The notes beneath the pieces are model-generated. The model was not told the DNA's origin and ran no database searches. It saw only the letters and a program-made list of their open reading frames with translations. Shown one piece after another: positions 18,965 through 28,484 of a stretch of 59,621 bases of DNA (position 1 is its first letter; the number at the start of each line of letters is the position of its first letter). The DNA is from Acidimicrobiia bacterium (GTDB lineage Bacteria > Acidobacteriota > Vicinamibacteria > Vicinamibacterales > UBA2999). Where the stretch lies: contig VFZG01000019.1 in the NCBI GenBank assembly GCA_016871275.1, positions 1 to 59,621 on the forward strand, given 5' to 3'. A program made the translations under genes and the position numbers.

Positions 18965-19600
18965 TTATGTCGCTTTTTTCAGCCGGTCCGAGAAGGCCTT
19001 TTCGAGCTTCCTGACCTTGGGCATCGCCACCGCCGCCACGTACGGCTGCGCGGGATTGCGCGCCGCGAAATTCTGGTGGTAGTCCTCGGCGTCAAAGAAC
19101 TGCTCCAGCGGCTCGAGCGTGGTGACGATCGGCGATTCGAACACCTTCGCGTCCTTCAACTGCTGGAGGTAGGCGGCGGCGACATCCCGCTGCCGCTCGC
19201 CGGCATAGAACACCGCCGAGCGATACTGGCGGCCGATGTCGTTGCCCTGGCGATTGAGGTGCGTCGGGTCGTGCGCGACCGCGAAGAACACCTTGAGGAT
19301 CTGCCCGAAGCTGATGCGGCTGGAGTCGAAGCGAACGCGAATGACCTCGGCGTGATCGGTGGTGCCGCTGCAGACCGATTGGTAGTCGGCGGTGCCGGCG
19401 GTGCCGCCCGCGTATCCAGACGTCACCGACATCACACCGTCGAGTTTCACGAACACCGCTTCGGTGCACCAGAAGCAACCGCCGCCGAGGACGACCGACT
19501 GAGGCGTAGTCGTGGGATCTGGCGGGATGTCGAGGGCGGGATCCGGAAACTGATCGGCCGGAACACCGGCGCTGCCGCCGAACAGCTCGCTGAGTGTCAT
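18965..19600 (-). CDS. msrA: peptide methionine sulfoxide reductase MsrA
   Basis: Reduces the S form of methionine sulfoxide in proteins or free methionine. The ATG at 19600 has GGAGAG about 7 nt upstream, and translation from it gives 211 residues. The catalytic motif GCFWC is at residues 41-45 with the nucleophile Cys42. Further signatures are SGYAGGT, SGTTDHAEVIRV and FFAVAHDPTHLNRQGND. No signal peptide is seen, and the 30-residue N-terminal extension is longer than in minimal MsrA proteins. The gene lies 10 nt behind tctA on the same strand, so it may be read through from that operon. The open frame extends further upstream into tctA but without coding character. Confidence 0.93.
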   Translation of the reverse strand: MTLSELFGGSAGVPADQFPDPALDIPPDPTTTPQSVVLGGGCFWCTEAVFVKLDGVMSVTSGYAGGTAGTADYQSVCSGTTDHAEVIRVRFDSSRISFGQILKVFFAVAHDPTHLNRQGNDIGRQYRSAVFYAGERQRDVAAAYLQQLKDAKVFESPIVTTLEPLEQFFDAEDYHQNFAARNPAQPYVAAVAMPKVRKLEKAFSDRLKKAT

Positions 19601-19610
19601 ACGCTCTCCA

Positions 19611-21086
19611 TTATGTGCGGACTTGCTGGCGCCGGCTGAGGATGCCCGCGGCGGCAACCGCCAGGGCGGCGACCAGGAGCCCCAGCGCCAGCGGCCGTGT
19701 CCACAGCACCGTCCAGTCACCCTGGCTGATCGACAACGCCCGCCGCAGATGCTGCTCCGCCGCCGGGCCGAGGATCAGGCCAATCATCACCGGCGCCACC
19801 GGCGCGTCCATCAGCCTCATCATGAAGCCCACCACGCCGATGATCGCCACCAGCCACAGGTCGCCCGCGGATCGATGCACGCTGAATGCGCCGAGCGACG
19901 CGACCACCAGGATGCCGGCGTAGAGCCAGTGCCGCGGGATGGAGAGCAGCTTCACCCACAGCCCGACGAGGGGCAGGTTGAGAATCAGCAGCATTGCGTT
20001 GCCGATGTAGAGACTGGCAATGACGCCCCACACCAGCGCCGATTCGTGATCGAACAGCAGGGGTCCGGGTTGCAGGCCGAACTGTTGAAATGCCGCCAGC
20101 AGCACCGCAGCGGTGGCCGACGTCGGCAACCCCAGCGTCAGCAGCGGCACCAGCGTGCCGGCCGCAGAGGCGTTGTTTGCCGCCTCGGGTCCCGCAACCG
20201 CCTCAATGGCGCCGCGGCCAAACTCTTCGGGCCGTTTCGAGAGTCGCTTCTCGATGCCGTACGACATCAACGTCGGCAGCTCCGCTCCGCCCGCCGGCAG
20301 CGCGCCGAGCGGGAACCCAATGGCGGCGCCGCGCAGCCACGGCTTCCACGACCGCTGCCATTCGTCCGTGGTCATCAGCAGCGATCCGCGCACCGGGAGA
20401 ATCTCTTCCACGAGCGGTCCACGGCTCGCCACCCACAGGGTCTCGCCGACGGCGAACAGCCCGATCGCGACGATGACTGGATCGATGCCGTCGAGAAGAT
20501 AAGGGATCCCGAACGTCAAGCGCGCCTGTCCGCTCAGGCCATCGATGCCGACGAAGCCGAGCGTCAGGCCGAGGAGCAGGCTCAGCCAGCCTCCTAGGGG
20601 TGAGGCGCCGAGCATGGTCGTCACCATCACGAACGCCAGCACCATCAACGCGAAATACTCGGCCGGCCCGAACGCCAGCGCAAGCTTCACCATCAGCGGC
20701 GCGGTGACTGACAGCGCCAGCGTGGCCAGCGTCCCGGCGACAAACGACCCGATCGCGGCCGTGGCCAGCGCGGCCCCGGCGCGGCCGCTCCGCGCCATCT
20801 GGTGGCCGTCAATCGCCGTCACGATCGTCGCGCTCTCGCCGGGTGTGTTCAAGAGGATCGACGTGGTCGATCCACCGTACATCGCGCCGTAGTAGATGCC
20901 GGCAAACATGATCAGCGCCGCGGTCGGGTCGAGGTGGTAGGTGACCGGCAGCAGCAGCGCCACGGTGAGCGCCGGGCCGATGCCCGGCAACACGCCCACC
21001 GCGGTGCCCATGGTGGTGCCCGCCAGTCCCCACAGCAGATTGGCGGGCGTGAGCGCGACGGCGAAACCGTTGAGCAGCTCGCCCAT
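19611..21086 (-). CDS. tripartite tricarboxylate transporter, large permease TctA
   Basis: A 491-residue integral membrane protein with about twelve hydrophobic segments and the TctA signatures [17 protein letters not shown] and [16 protein letters not shown]. The second half repeats a related pattern ([20 protein letters not shown]). The ATG at 21086 shares a base with the TGA of the upstream TctC-TctB gene (TGATG), so the two are coupled. Together they form a secondary, binding-protein-dependent importer of a carboxylic acid. The longest open frame starts further upstream inside the previous gene, but only the part from 21086 resembles TctA. Confidence 0.92.
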   Translation of the reverse strand: MGELLNGFAVALTPANLLWGLAGTTMGTAVGVLPGIGPALTVALLLPVTYHLDPTAALIMFAGIYYGAMYGGSTTSILLNTPGESATIVTAIDGHQMARSGRAGAALATAAIGSFVAGTLATLALSVTAPLMVKLALAFGPAEYFALMVLAFVMVTTMLGASPLGGWLSLLLGLTLGFVGIDGLSGQARLTFGIPYLLDGIDPVIVAIGLFAVGETLWVASRGPLVEEILPVRGSLLMTTDEWQRSWKPWLRGAAIGFPLGALPAGGAELPTLMSYGIEKRLSKRPEEFGRGAIEAVAGPEAANNASAAGTLVPLLTLGLPTSATAAVLLAAFQQFGLQPGPLLFDHESALVWGVIASLYIGNAMLLILNLPLVGLWVKLLSIPRHWLYAGILVVASLGAFSVHRSAGDLWLVAIIGVVGFMMRLMDAPVAPVMIGLILGPAAEQHLRRALSISQGDWTVLWTRPLALGLLVAALAVAAAGILSRRQQVRT

Positions 21087-22393
21087 CAGAAGGTGAGCGA
21101 GGGGAGCGCCACGCCGAGTCCCCGGGTGAACACCATGGACAGCGCCAACGAGAACGCGACGCCCACGGTGAGATCGATCGCGATGGTGCGAATCGCGAGC
21201 GTCGAGCGCATCGCCGTGGCCACCATCGCGAAGAGCAGCGTGGCGGCGAGGACGAACCCCAGACGTGTGAACACGACCGGCAAGAGGACGAGTGCCGCCG
21301 CAATCGTGCCGCTCATGCGGACACCAGGTTGGCCGACTGGTTGGAAGGCGCGTGCGGCCTTCGCGCCGGCGGCCAGCAGCATCAGCAGCAACGTCGTCCC
21401 GATGACCGTTGGAGTGGTGGACGGCGTGAGCGCAGGCCCCCTGTTCGACGGCTGCGACTGGTCGGCCGCCGACAGTCTGCGAAGCACGTCTTCGATGCGG
21501 GATTGCTCGGCGAGCAGAAACTGTCTGAACGGCGCACCGGCCAGGAACTGATCGTCCCAGCCGTTCTGCCGCAACGTCTCTCGCCACTGCCCGCTCACGG
21601 CGAGGCGCGTGATGCGATCGGCCAGCGCCGCTTGTTCAACCGCCGACAGCCCCGGCGGCGCCACGACCGCCCGCCAGTTGGCCAGGTCGAGATCGATCCC
21701 GCCCTCGCGCACCGTCGGCGCGTTGATGCCGGTGACGCGTGACGGCGACGACACTCCCAGGATGCGCAGTTGGCCGGCGGCAATCTGACCGGCGAACTCG
21801 GCATAGCCGCTGACCGCGGCCGAGAGCTGGCCGCCAAGTACTGCCGCCAGCGCCGCGCCGCCGCCGGGAAACGCGATGTAGTTGACACGCGAGGCGGGGA
21901 TGCCGGCTTGCTCTGCCAACAGCCGAACCAGCAGGTCGTCGGTGCCGCCGGCGGAACCGCCGCCCCACGAGATCGATCCGGGATCCTGTCGAAACGCCGT
22001 CACCAGATCCCGCAGTGACCGAAACGGGCTTGCCACCGGCACGACGATCACTTCGTACTCGCCGGTCAGTCGAGCGATGGGCGTCGTGTCCGCCAGCGAC
22101 ACCGGTGAGCCGTTGATGATGACGCCGCTGACCATCACCAGACCGGTCACCAGCAGCGCGTGTGGATTGCCGCGCTCCGAACGGGCGAATCGCGCCAGCC
22201 CGATCGTGCCGGCGGCGCCGGGCACATTGTCCACCTGCACGCCGGCGCCGGGTTCGATCTCGGCCAGCACGCGCTGCATGGCGCGCGCGGTTTGATCCCA
22301 CCCGCCTCCCGGCGCGGCAGGCGCGGTGATGACCAGGGGCTGGGCGCCGGCCAGTGACGGCAGCGCGATCAGGATCGCGAGCGCGAGTCGCAC
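21086..22393 (-). CDS. fused TctC (Bug substrate-binding) - TctB (small permease) protein
   Basis: A single 435-residue frame carries two normally separate subunits. After a signal peptide ([18 protein letters not shown]), residues about 20-305 form the TctC/Bug solute-binding domain ([40 protein letters not shown]). After a polar linker (residues about 310-325), residues about 325-435 are a TctB-like module of four hydrophobic segments, including [16 protein letters not shown] and [15 protein letters not shown]. The start is a GTG with a TACAAT box 6 nt upstream and no Shine-Dalgarno sequence. Fusion would tether the binding protein to the membrane next to TctA. No internal stop or frameshift is seen. 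Confidence 0.88.
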   Translation of the reverse strand: MRLALAILIALPSLAGAQPLVITAPAAPGGGWDQTARAMQRVLAEIEPGAGVQVDNVPGAAGTIGLARFARSERGNPHALLVTGLVMVSGVIINGSPVSLADTTPIARLTGEYEVIVVPVASPFRSLRDLVTAFRQDPGSISWGGGSAGGTDDLLVRLLAEQAGIPASRVNYIAFPGGGAALAAVLGGQLSAAVSGYAEFAGQIAAGQLRILGVSSPSRVTGINAPTVREGGIDLDLANWRAVVAPPGLSAVEQAALADRITRLAVSGQWRETLRQNGWDDQFLAGAPFRQFLLAEQSRIEDVLRRLSAADQSQPSNRGPALTPSTTPTVIGTTLLLMLLAAGAKAARAFQPVGQPGVRMSGTIAAALVLLPVVFTRLGFVLAATLLFAMVATAMRSTLAIRTIAIDLTVGVAFSLALSMVFTRGLGVALPSLTF

Positions 22394-22399
22394 GGCGGA

Positions 22400-22405
22400 A
22401 TTGTA
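22400..22405 (-). promoter_or_regulatory. -10-like box TACAAT, 6 nt before a GTG start
   Basis: On the minus strand TACAAT ends 6 nt before the GTG of the TctC-TctB gene. There is no Shine-Dalgarno sequence, so a leaderless transcript is likely. The -35 region is poor. Confidence 0.45.
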
Positions 22406-22575
22406 TCGCCGTCGCCAACGTGCCTATCGAACAGCACGAAGCCTGATCATGCGTGGCGATGGGCCGGCCGAGCCGCTTGCACATGCGCATCGAACAGGAC
22501 GCCGGCGGCGCCATCACGCGCGTGCTGGTGGGCGGGACATCCGTGCGCGTGGGTGAAGGGACGATCGATGTGTAG
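22405..22575 (+). pseudogene. remnant of a PhzF-family isomerase (C-terminal end)
   Basis: Translation from 22459 to the TAG at 22575 gives MGRPSRLHMRIEQ, then a short run ending VLVGGTSVRVGEGTIDV. This closely resembles the C-terminal strand pair of PhzF-like proteins (GRPSRL and VGGxxVxVGEGT). In the same frame just upstream, an IEQ triplet at 22426 and a TGA stop at 22444 interrupt the region, and nothing earlier resembles PhzF, so only the tail survives. It lies in the gap between two minus-strand genes. I see no start codon context suggesting it is translated. Confidence 0.6.
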
Positions 22576-22581
22576 CGCCGG

Positions 22582-22614
22582 AGCCGGCTCGCCCGACTAA
22601 GGGGCGAGCCGGCT
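22582..22614. terminator. strong 13-bp hairpin at the end of pdxH
   Basis: AGCCGGCTCGCCC (22582-22594) pairs perfectly with GGGCGAGCCGGCT (22602-22614) around a 7-nt loop that contains the pdxH stop codon. There is no T-tract on either side, so it may be a weak terminator or an mRNA-stabilising structure. Confidence 0.5.
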
Positions 22615-23238
22615 GCGCGCCCACGAGCCGTCCGCCTGTTTCACGTAGAGCAGCCGATCGTGGAGCCGGCTCGCGCGTCCCTGCCAGAACTCGATGCGAT
22701 CGGGCTGGACGCGGTAACCGCCCCACGACGCCGGCCGCGGCACGCGGCCGTCCGGATGCTGCGCGAGCGCTTCGGTGTAGCGTGCTTCGAGATCGCCGCG
22801 GCTGGGGACGGGCCGGCTTTGCGGGGAGACGATTGCGCCGATCCGGCTCTCGAACGGGCGCGATTCAAAGTACGCGTCCGATTCCTCAGTCGACGTCCTG
22901 GTCACCGCCCCGTTGATACGCACCTGGCGCTCGAGCTCGCGCCAGTAGAACAGCAGGCTGGCGCGCGCGTTGGCGGCCAGGTCGCGGCCCTTGTCGCTGT
23001 CGTAGTTGGTGAAGAACACGAAGCCGGCCTCGTCGAATCCCTTCACCAGCACCGTGCGCGCGGAGGGCTCGCCGCTTGCCGACACCGTGGCCAGCGTCAT
23101 GGCATTGGTGTCGATCGGCTCCGCCTTCAGGGCTTCGCTAAACCACACGCCAAACTGCGCGATCGGATCGGCGTCGGCGCCCTGTTCGTCGAGCGCACGG
23201 CTGGCATATTCACGGCGGAGATCGGCAATGTCGGTCAT
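22597..23238 (-). CDS. pdxH: pyridoxamine 5'-phosphate oxidase PdxH
   Basis: FMN-dependent oxidase converting pyridoxine or pyridoxamine 5'-phosphate to pyridoxal 5'-phosphate. The 213-residue length is standard. Conserved features are [14 protein letters not shown] near the N-terminus, [21 protein letters not shown] (FMN site), [38 protein letters not shown] and the C-terminal [17 protein letters not shown] that ends the family signature. The ATG at 23238 overlaps the stop codon of the upstream membrane-protein gene by four bases (ATGA), suggesting coupling. Nothing is missing. Confidence 0.95.
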   Translation of the reverse strand: MTDIADLRREYASRALDEQGADADPIAQFGVWFSEALKAEPIDTNAMTLATVSASGEPSARTVLVKGFDEAGFVFFTNYDSDKGRDLAANARASLLFYWRELERQVRINGAVTRTSTEESDAYFESRPFESRIGAIVSPQSRPVPSRGDLEARYTEALAQHPDGRVPRPASWGGYRVQPDRIEFWQGRASRLHDRLLYVKQADGSWARSRLAP

Positions 23239-25994
23239 GGTGTCCCCACCGTAGCACTGGCGGAAGTGGGCTGCTTCAGCTCAACCCAGATACCGAGAAA
23301 ACGCCGATCGGTCGACTTCGGATCGGCGTCCTTCGGAGAGAATCCGGACTCGACGTCGATGGTCAGCGGGATGACGCCGCTTGGGAACAGCGGCAGCGCC
23401 ACGTCGGCACCGTTGCCGGGCGTCAGATCCAGTGCCTGTCGCCAGCCGAACGTGCTGAAGGTGACCCGGTTCGGCGTCGCGCCCGAATGGACGCGCAGCG
23501 TGACCGGGGATGCCTGGCCGGCCGGCACCGCGACCGTGACCTGCGATGCCTGCGCCCCCATCGTCCAGAAGCCTTGCGGCTCCGGGTACATGCCTTCTTC
23601 GTGGAAATACACGTTGGCCGCGGGGTAGGTGGCGGCCGCCAGCACCACCGGCACGAGCGGCCGATCGCCGGCATCGACCACCGCGGACGGCGCGATGGTA
23701 ATCCGTTCCACGGCGCGCTCGATCTCGGCGGGACCACGCAGGCCGACGAAGTTCGCATCCACCGGTAACCACAGCGTGGTTTCCCATCGCTGATGGGGCT
23801 GCGGCTGCAGGTCCCACGTCTGCAGCGGCGGACCGTTGCGGCCGACCTGCAGCGACACGGGATAGGCGCGATCGAAGGTGCGGTCGTTGAAGTCCACCGC
23901 GATGGTGTAGCGGCCCGCCGGCAGCGAGAAGCGGCCGTTGTGAATCACGCGCACCGGCTGCGGATCAAAGCGCTGCATCGGCTTGACGCCCATGACCAGC
24001 TGGGGGATCACGTCCACGGCCGCGCCCCGCCGCACCGGGTCGTAGATGATCGACGCCGGCCGCGCGCGGGCGTCGAAGCCGTCGAGCGCCGAGCGCCGGG
24101 CACGCGCGCCCAGGTCGACGCGCGGGATCGGCGGGCCCTGCGGCAGCCATGGCAACGTGAGCGCGACGATGATCAACGCGCTGCTGAAGGTTGAGAACGC
24201 GACCAATGCCGAGACCCCGGCCCGGGTGCTGCCGACGCGCGCCAACACCGTGGCAGCGGCCGCGGCAATCGCGATCCACCACAACATGTGGATCCACGCT
24301 GTGCCGGTCCATGCCGGCACGACGAAGGTCGGCGCCAGCGACCACAGCTCCCAACGCGGCGACCAGAAATCGAGCAGCGCCGACGAGCCGTCGCGGTTGT
24401 TGTTGATCAGCAAGCCGTTCTCGCTGACCGCCAGCGTGATGCCGATGCCGACGCTGACCCACAGCAGCAGGTGCTGGGCGGCGCGGCGCGGCGATGCCAC
24501 CGGGGCCGATCGAAACGCCATGGCCATCGGCAGCATCAGCAGCGGCAGCCCCGACGCGATCGGCCGCGCCGCGGCCGACGCGCCACCCCACCAGATGCCA
24601 AACGCGCCGACCATGCCGAGCAACGCGGCAAAGATCACCGTAATCTCAATTGCCAGCCGGCGCAGCTCCGCGCCGCTGCGCCACATCTGGTACAAGCCGG
24701 TCGCCGCCAGGATGTAGACCGGCGCGTAGGCGAGCAGTCCGTACTCCTGATCGAATACCAGCCCAGGCGCACCGAATCGCAGATTCATCGGCGTGGTCTG
24801 CACCAGCGCCCCATACGGCGCCATGGGGAGCGGAGTCCCCCAGATCGCGTAGAAGAATGCGAACCACGCGATCAGCGACATCGCGTAGATCGCCACCACC
24901 GCCCACACTCGAGCGTCGCGCCGGCGAAGGAATACCACCAGCAGCAGCGCGGCCGACATCGGCGCGTATTTGGTGCTGAACCACGGCAGTGACGCGATCG
25001 CGATGCCGATGGCGATCCAACGCGCCCACCCGGTGTCGCGCGTCGCCGACAGGGTCGCCGTAAAGGCGAACATCACCGCCAGCGAGGCGGCGATCTCCGG
25101 GTAGACCGTGAACGTGTTGAACATGAACGGCGCGGTCAACGCCACCGCCGCCCACGCGAATATGGCGGCGCCCGGCGCATGCAGCGTCGCCATCGTCCAT
25201 CGCCAGGCCATTGCCGCGGCGATCGCCCCCATCAGAATCAGCGCCCACACCGAGCCCTGGTAGCCGGCCAGTGCGTAGATTGGCGCGAGCAGCACCGAGA
25301 TGCCGATCGGATGAATCGAGTAGATCTCGCTGTCGGCGCCGCGGGTCAGGTAGTGCGGCTCGAGGTCATCCGGGTAGTACTCGCGGTAGTCGCCGCGATG
25401 GTGGTTGTTCTCGATCTTGAGATCGCCGTCGCGCCACAGGCTCTGGGCGATCACCAGGTAGTGGGGCTCGTCTCCTGACGGGAACAACGCCGTGCCGGTC
25501 AACCGCTGCGCGGCGGCGCCGGCGGCCAGCATCGTGGCGGCGACCAGGGCGACGGTGACGGTCGTGACGCTCCATCTTTCCATGGCGCGCGCGGTGACCA
25601 GGCGCGATTGCCACAGCACCCAGACCTGGAGCGCGGCCACCGACAGCCACACCATGGCGCCCAGCGGTCCCGCCAGCGCCTGCAGCGCCGGCAGTCGATC
25701 CGGAATCACCGGCAGGTAAGGCAGCCACAGCGCCAGCAGCCCGAACAGCGGCAGCACCAACTCGCCCAGGCGCGGCCGCGTGGACGTCGTGGTGCCGCTG
25801 GGCGCGTTCAGGCGATCGATCAACAGCAAGAGCAGCCCGGCGAGGCAGATGAAGCCGAGCAGGGTCTGCCACGGCGGCAACATCGCAAAGCGTGTGACCG
25901 TGTCGCCACTCGCCGTCTGGTCGAGGACGCCTCGCGTCGCGTAGAGCGCAACCCCCGTCGTCGCGCACGCTGCGAACGAGACCAATCTCGACAT
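23235..25994 (-). CDS. large polytopic membrane protein, GT-C glycosyltransferase-like, unknown function
   Basis: This 919-residue protein has a dozen or more hydrophobic segments over residues 1-640 and a non-membrane, beta-rich C-terminal region of about 270 residues ([20 protein letters not shown]). A loop after the fifth hydrophobic segment carries [20 protein letters not shown]. An acidic DE pair in such a loop is typical of GT-C enzymes that use polyprenyl-phosphate sugars, but I cannot place it in a specific family. The start ATG lies 9 nt after a TAGAAT box (minus strand). It overlaps pdxH by 4 nt. Confidence 0.65.
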   Translation of the reverse strand: MSRLVSFAACATTGVALYATRGVLDQTASGDTVTRFAMLPPWQTLLGFICLAGLLLLLIDRLNAPSGTTTSTRPRLGELVLPLFGLLALWLPYLPVIPDRLPALQALAGPLGAMVWLSVAALQVWVLWQSRLVTARAMERWSVTTVTVALVAATMLAAGAAAQRLTGTALFPSGDEPHYLVIAQSLWRDGDLKIENNHHRGDYREYYPDDLEPHYLTRGADSEIYSIHPIGISVLLAPIYALAGYQGSVWALILMGAIAAAMAWRWTMATLHAPGAAIFAWAAVALTAPFMFNTFTVYPEIAASLAVMFAFTATLSATRDTGWARWIAIGIAIASLPWFSTKYAPMSAALLLVVFLRRRDARVWAVVAIYAMSLIAWFAFFYAIWGTPLPMAPYGALVQTTPMNLRFGAPGLVFDQEYGLLAYAPVYILAATGLYQMWRSGAELRRLAIEITVIFAALLGMVGAFGIWWGGASAAARPIASGLPLLMLPMAMAFRSAPVASPRRAAQHLLLWVSVGIGITLAVSENGLLINNNRDGSSALLDFWSPRWELWSLAPTFVVPAWTGTAWIHMLWWIAIAAAAATVLARVGSTRAGVSALVAFSTFSSALIIVALTLPWLPQGPPIPRVDLGARARRSALDGFDARARPASIIYDPVRRGAAVDVIPQLVMGVKPMQRFDPQPVRVIHNGRFSLPAGRYTIAVDFNDRTFDRAYPVSLQVGRNGPPLQTWDLQPQPHQRWETTLWLPVDANFVGLRGPAEIERAVERITIAPSAVVDAGDRPLVPVVLAAATYPAANVYFHEEGMYPEPQGFWTMGAQASQVTVAVPAGQASPVTLRVHSGATPNRVTFSTFGWRQALDLTPGNGADVALPLFPSGVIPLTIDVESGFSPKDADPKSTDRRFLGIWVELKQPTSASATVGTP

Positions 25995-26003
25995 CCAGAA
26001 ATG

Positions 26004-26009
26004 ATTCTA
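26004..26009 (-). promoter_or_regulatory. -10-like box TAGAAT, 9 nt before the start codon
   Basis: On the minus strand TAGAAT precedes the ATG at 25994 by 9 nt, without a Shine-Dalgarno sequence. It lies in the divergent gap with the gene at 26065. Confidence 0.4.
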
Positions 26010-26047
26010 CATAGGATTTCCACCTGCGCTCGCGAATGGCCGCGAGC

Positions 26048-26053
26048 TACTAT
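26048..26053 (+). promoter_or_regulatory. -10-like box TACTAT, 11 nt before the start codon
   Basis: TACTAT ends 11 nt before the ATG at 26065 and no Shine-Dalgarno sequence is present, implying a leader of only a few nucleotides. Confidence 0.35.
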
Positions 26054-26064
26054 GGATTAGCCCT

Positions 26065-27783
26065 ATGAATCGTCCGATCGCTCTGCTCGTTCTCCTGGCT
26101 GCGCTGGCCGCGTGCCGCCAACCCGCTGCACCCGCCGCACCGGCCCAATCCGCCCCGCACGCCGACCTGCCGTTTGACGTCTTGATCACCAACGGCCGCG
26201 TGGTGGACGGCACCGGCGCGCCGTGGTTCCGCGCCGACGTGGGCATTGTCGGCGATCGCATCGCCGCCATTGGCCAGCTGGCCGGCCGCGAGGCGAAGAC
26301 GCGCATCGATGCGTCGAACCTGGTGGTCGCGCCGGGGTTCATCGACATGCTCGGCCAGTCGGAGTTCAACGTGCTGGTCGATGCGCGCGCCGCCAGCAAG
26401 ATCACGCAGGGCATCACCACCGAGATTACCGGTGAGGGTTCGTCGATTGCGCCGCTCAATGACGCGCTGGTGAAGTCGGCGCAGCCGACCTACGACCGCT
26501 TCAAGGTGTCGCTGGATTTCCGCACGCTGAGCGAGTACTTCGCGCGGCTCGAACGGGACCGGCCGGCGCTGAACGTCGGCACGTTCGTCGGCGCCGGCAG
26601 CTTGCGCGCCTACGTGGTGGGCAGCGAACAGCGGCCCGCCGGTGCCAGCGATCTCGAGGCGATGAAGCAGCTGGTGGCGCAGGCCATGCAGCAGGGCGCG
26701 CTCGGCTTGAGCACGGCGCTGCAGTACGTGCCGGGGCGCTTTGCCACCACCGACGAGATCGTGGAGCTGGCCAAGGTCGCCCGGCAGCACGGCGGCATCT
26801 ACATCACGCATCAGCGGTCGGAATCGGCGCAGATCATCCCGTCGCTCGACGAGGCCTTTTCGGTCGCCGAGCGCGCCGGCATTCCAACCGAGGTGTGGCA
26901 CCTCAAGACGGCGTACCGGGCCAACTGGGGCCGCATGGGGGAGGTGCTCGAGCACTTCGACGCGGCGCGCGCGCGGGGCCTGGATGTGACCGCCAACATG
27001 TACCCCTACGATCGCGCGTCGAACGGCCTTGATGCGTGCCTGCCGCTCTGGGTGCGCGAAGGTGGGCTCGATCGCATGCTGGCGCGCCTGCGGGATCCGG
27101 CGATGCGTGAGCGCGTCAAGCGCGACATGGACGATCCCAACGCCAAGGACTGGGAGAACCAATGGTACGGCTCCGGCGGCGGCGCCGGCGTGATGGTGTC
27201 GACCGTGCTGGATCCGGCGTTGCGCAAGTGGGAAGGCAAGAACCTGGTGGAGATCGGCAAGGCCATGGGCATAGACCCGCGCGATGCGGCGATGGACCTG
27301 GTGATCGCCGACAAAGGCGAGACGTCCGTGATCATCTCGATCATGCGCGAAGACGATGTGCGGCTGGCGCTGTCGAATCCGATGATCTCGATCGGCACCG
27401 ATTCGGGGGCGCGCGCCGAAGACGGGCCGCTGTCGGAGTCGAAGTCGCATCCACGGGCGTGGGGATCGTTTCCGCGCGTGCTCGGCAAGTACGTCCGCGA
27501 CGAACAGCTGATCACCCTGGAGGAAGCGGTGCGGCGGTTTACCTCCCGCCCCGCCGCGCGCGTCGGCCTGGCCGATCGCGGCATCCTGCGTGCCGGGATG
27601 AAGGCGGACGTGACGATCTTCAATCCCGACACGGTGCGCGACCTGTCCACGTTCGTGGATCCGACCCACTACTCTCAGGGCATTGAGCACGTCCTGGTCA
27701 ACGGCAAGGCCGTGGTCTCCGGCGGCAAGATCACCGCCGAGCGGCCCGGCCAGCCCATCCGGGGACCTGGCTACCGGCCGTAG
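26065..27783 (+). CDS. N-acyl-D-amino-acid deacylase-like amidohydrolase, lipoprotein
   Basis: Amidohydrolase-superfamily protein of 572 residues. A lipobox (LAALAAC, Cys17) predicts attachment to the membrane. The composite domain opens with FDVLITNGRVVDGTGAPWF and closes with LRAGMKADVTIFNPDTV, and the core has ITHQRSE, VWHLKTAYRANWG, and GTDSGARAEDG with the conserved Asp. The usual metal-binding HxH after PGFID is replaced by PGFIDMLGQSE, so the metal site must differ from canonical D-aminoacylases. Likely substrates are N-acyl-D-amino acids or dipeptides, possibly from peptidoglycan (inference). It is followed by an HD-GYP gene with a short gap. Confidence 0.85.
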   Translation: MNRPIALLVLLAALAACRQPAAPAAPAQSAPHADLPFDVLITNGRVVDGTGAPWFRADVGIVGDRIAAIGQLAGREAKTRIDASNLVVAPGFIDMLGQSEFNVLVDARAASKITQGITTEITGEGSSIAPLNDALVKSAQPTYDRFKVSLDFRTLSEYFARLERDRPALNVGTFVGAGSLRAYVVGSEQRPAGASDLEAMKQLVAQAMQQGALGLSTALQYVPGRFATTDEIVELAKVARQHGGIYITHQRSESAQIIPSLDEAFSVAERAGIPTEVWHLKTAYRANWGRMGEVLEHFDAARARGLDVTANMYPYDRASNGLDACLPLWVREGGLDRMLARLRDPAMRERVKRDMDDPNAKDWENQWYGSGGGAGVMVSTVLDPALRKWEGKNLVEIGKAMGIDPRDAAMDLVIADKGETSVIISIMREDDVRLALSNPMISIGTDSGARAEDGPLSESKSHPRAWGSFPRVLGKYVRDEQLITLEEAVRRFTSRPAARVGLADRGILRAGMKADVTIFNPDTVRDLSTFVDPTHYSQGIEHVLVNGKAVVSGGKITAERPGQPIRGPGYRP

Positions 27784-27828
27784 CGTCCTAAGGGCATAGT
27801 GACCTGACGCACGCTCCCCACGTCGGCG

Positions 27829-28470
27829 GTGCTGACGAGGTGGTCGGCCGCCCGCGACACGACCGATCGCAATGCCACCGTGGCCGCGGCCGAGCCCGAA
27901 GAGCTGGCGATCGAGGCGACCGATCAGCGGCTCGATCAAATCGCCACCGCCTTTGCAGGGGTGTTCGACGCGGAATCGAGCTTCACGTTCGAGCACTCCG
28001 ATCGCGTGGCGGCGCGCCTGGGATTCTCGGAGGCTGAGCTGGTGCGGCTTCGCCGCGCGGCGCAGTTGCACGACATTGGCAAGCTCGCCGTGCCCAACGC
28101 CATCCTCGACAAGCTTGGTCTGCTGACCGGACCGGAGTGGGAGATCGTCAAGCAGCATCCGGCCCATACGCTGGGCGTGCTCGCCCAGGTGCCGGTGTTC
28201 CGCGAGCTCGCGGAGGACACGGCCAATCATCACGAGCGCATCGACGGCCAGGGCTACTTCCGCGGCCTGACGCTCGTTCAACTGACACCGGCCGCACGCG
28301 TGCTGGCGGTCGCCGACGTCGCGGACGCGTTGATGAGCGCCCGCCCGTATCGCGGGCCGCGGCCGGTTGATGAGGTGATTGCGCTGCTGCGGCAAGGCCG
28401 CGGCACGCAGTTCCGGCCTGACGCCGTCGACGCCATGACGGTGTCACTTGCCGCGGCTCCATCCGCCTGA
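27829..28470 (+). CDS. HD-GYP domain protein (putative cyclic-di-GMP phosphodiesterase)
   Basis: A 213-residue protein with the hydrolase signatures LHDIGKLAVP (HD), NHHERIDGQGYFRGL (the GYP loop, here GYF), and DVADALMSARPYR. These match HD-GYP enzymes that linearise cyclic di-GMP. No sensor or receiver domain precedes it; a stop codon lies in frame at 27805, and the first start after it is the GTG at 27829. The first 25 residues look low in information, so the true start may lie further in. The GYP to GYF change is at a position that varies in the family. Confidence 0.82.
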   Translation: MLTRWSAARDTTDRNATVAAAEPEELAIEATDQRLDQIATAFAGVFDAESSFTFEHSDRVAARLGFSEAELVRLRRAAQLHDIGKLAVPNAILDKLGLLTGPEWEIVKQHPAHTLGVLAQVPVFRELAEDTANHHERIDGQGYFRGLTLVQLTPAARVLAVADVADALMSARPYRGPRPVDEVIALLRQGRGTQFRPDAVDAMTVSLAAAPSA

Positions 28471-28471
28471 C

Positions 28472-28477
28472 TACGCT
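28472..28477 (+). promoter_or_regulatory. -10-like box TACGCT with TTGCCG -35, 7 nt before the start codon
   Basis: TTGCCG (28448-28453), an 18-nt spacer, and TACGCT precede the ATG at 28485 by 7 nt. There is no Shine-Dalgarno sequence. Confidence 0.35.
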
Positions 28478-28484
28478 TGTCACG

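Noticed and set aside
26050-28395. 781-residue minus-strand open frame
   Set aside because: Antisense shadow of the amidohydrolase and HD-GYP genes; no domain, biased residue content.
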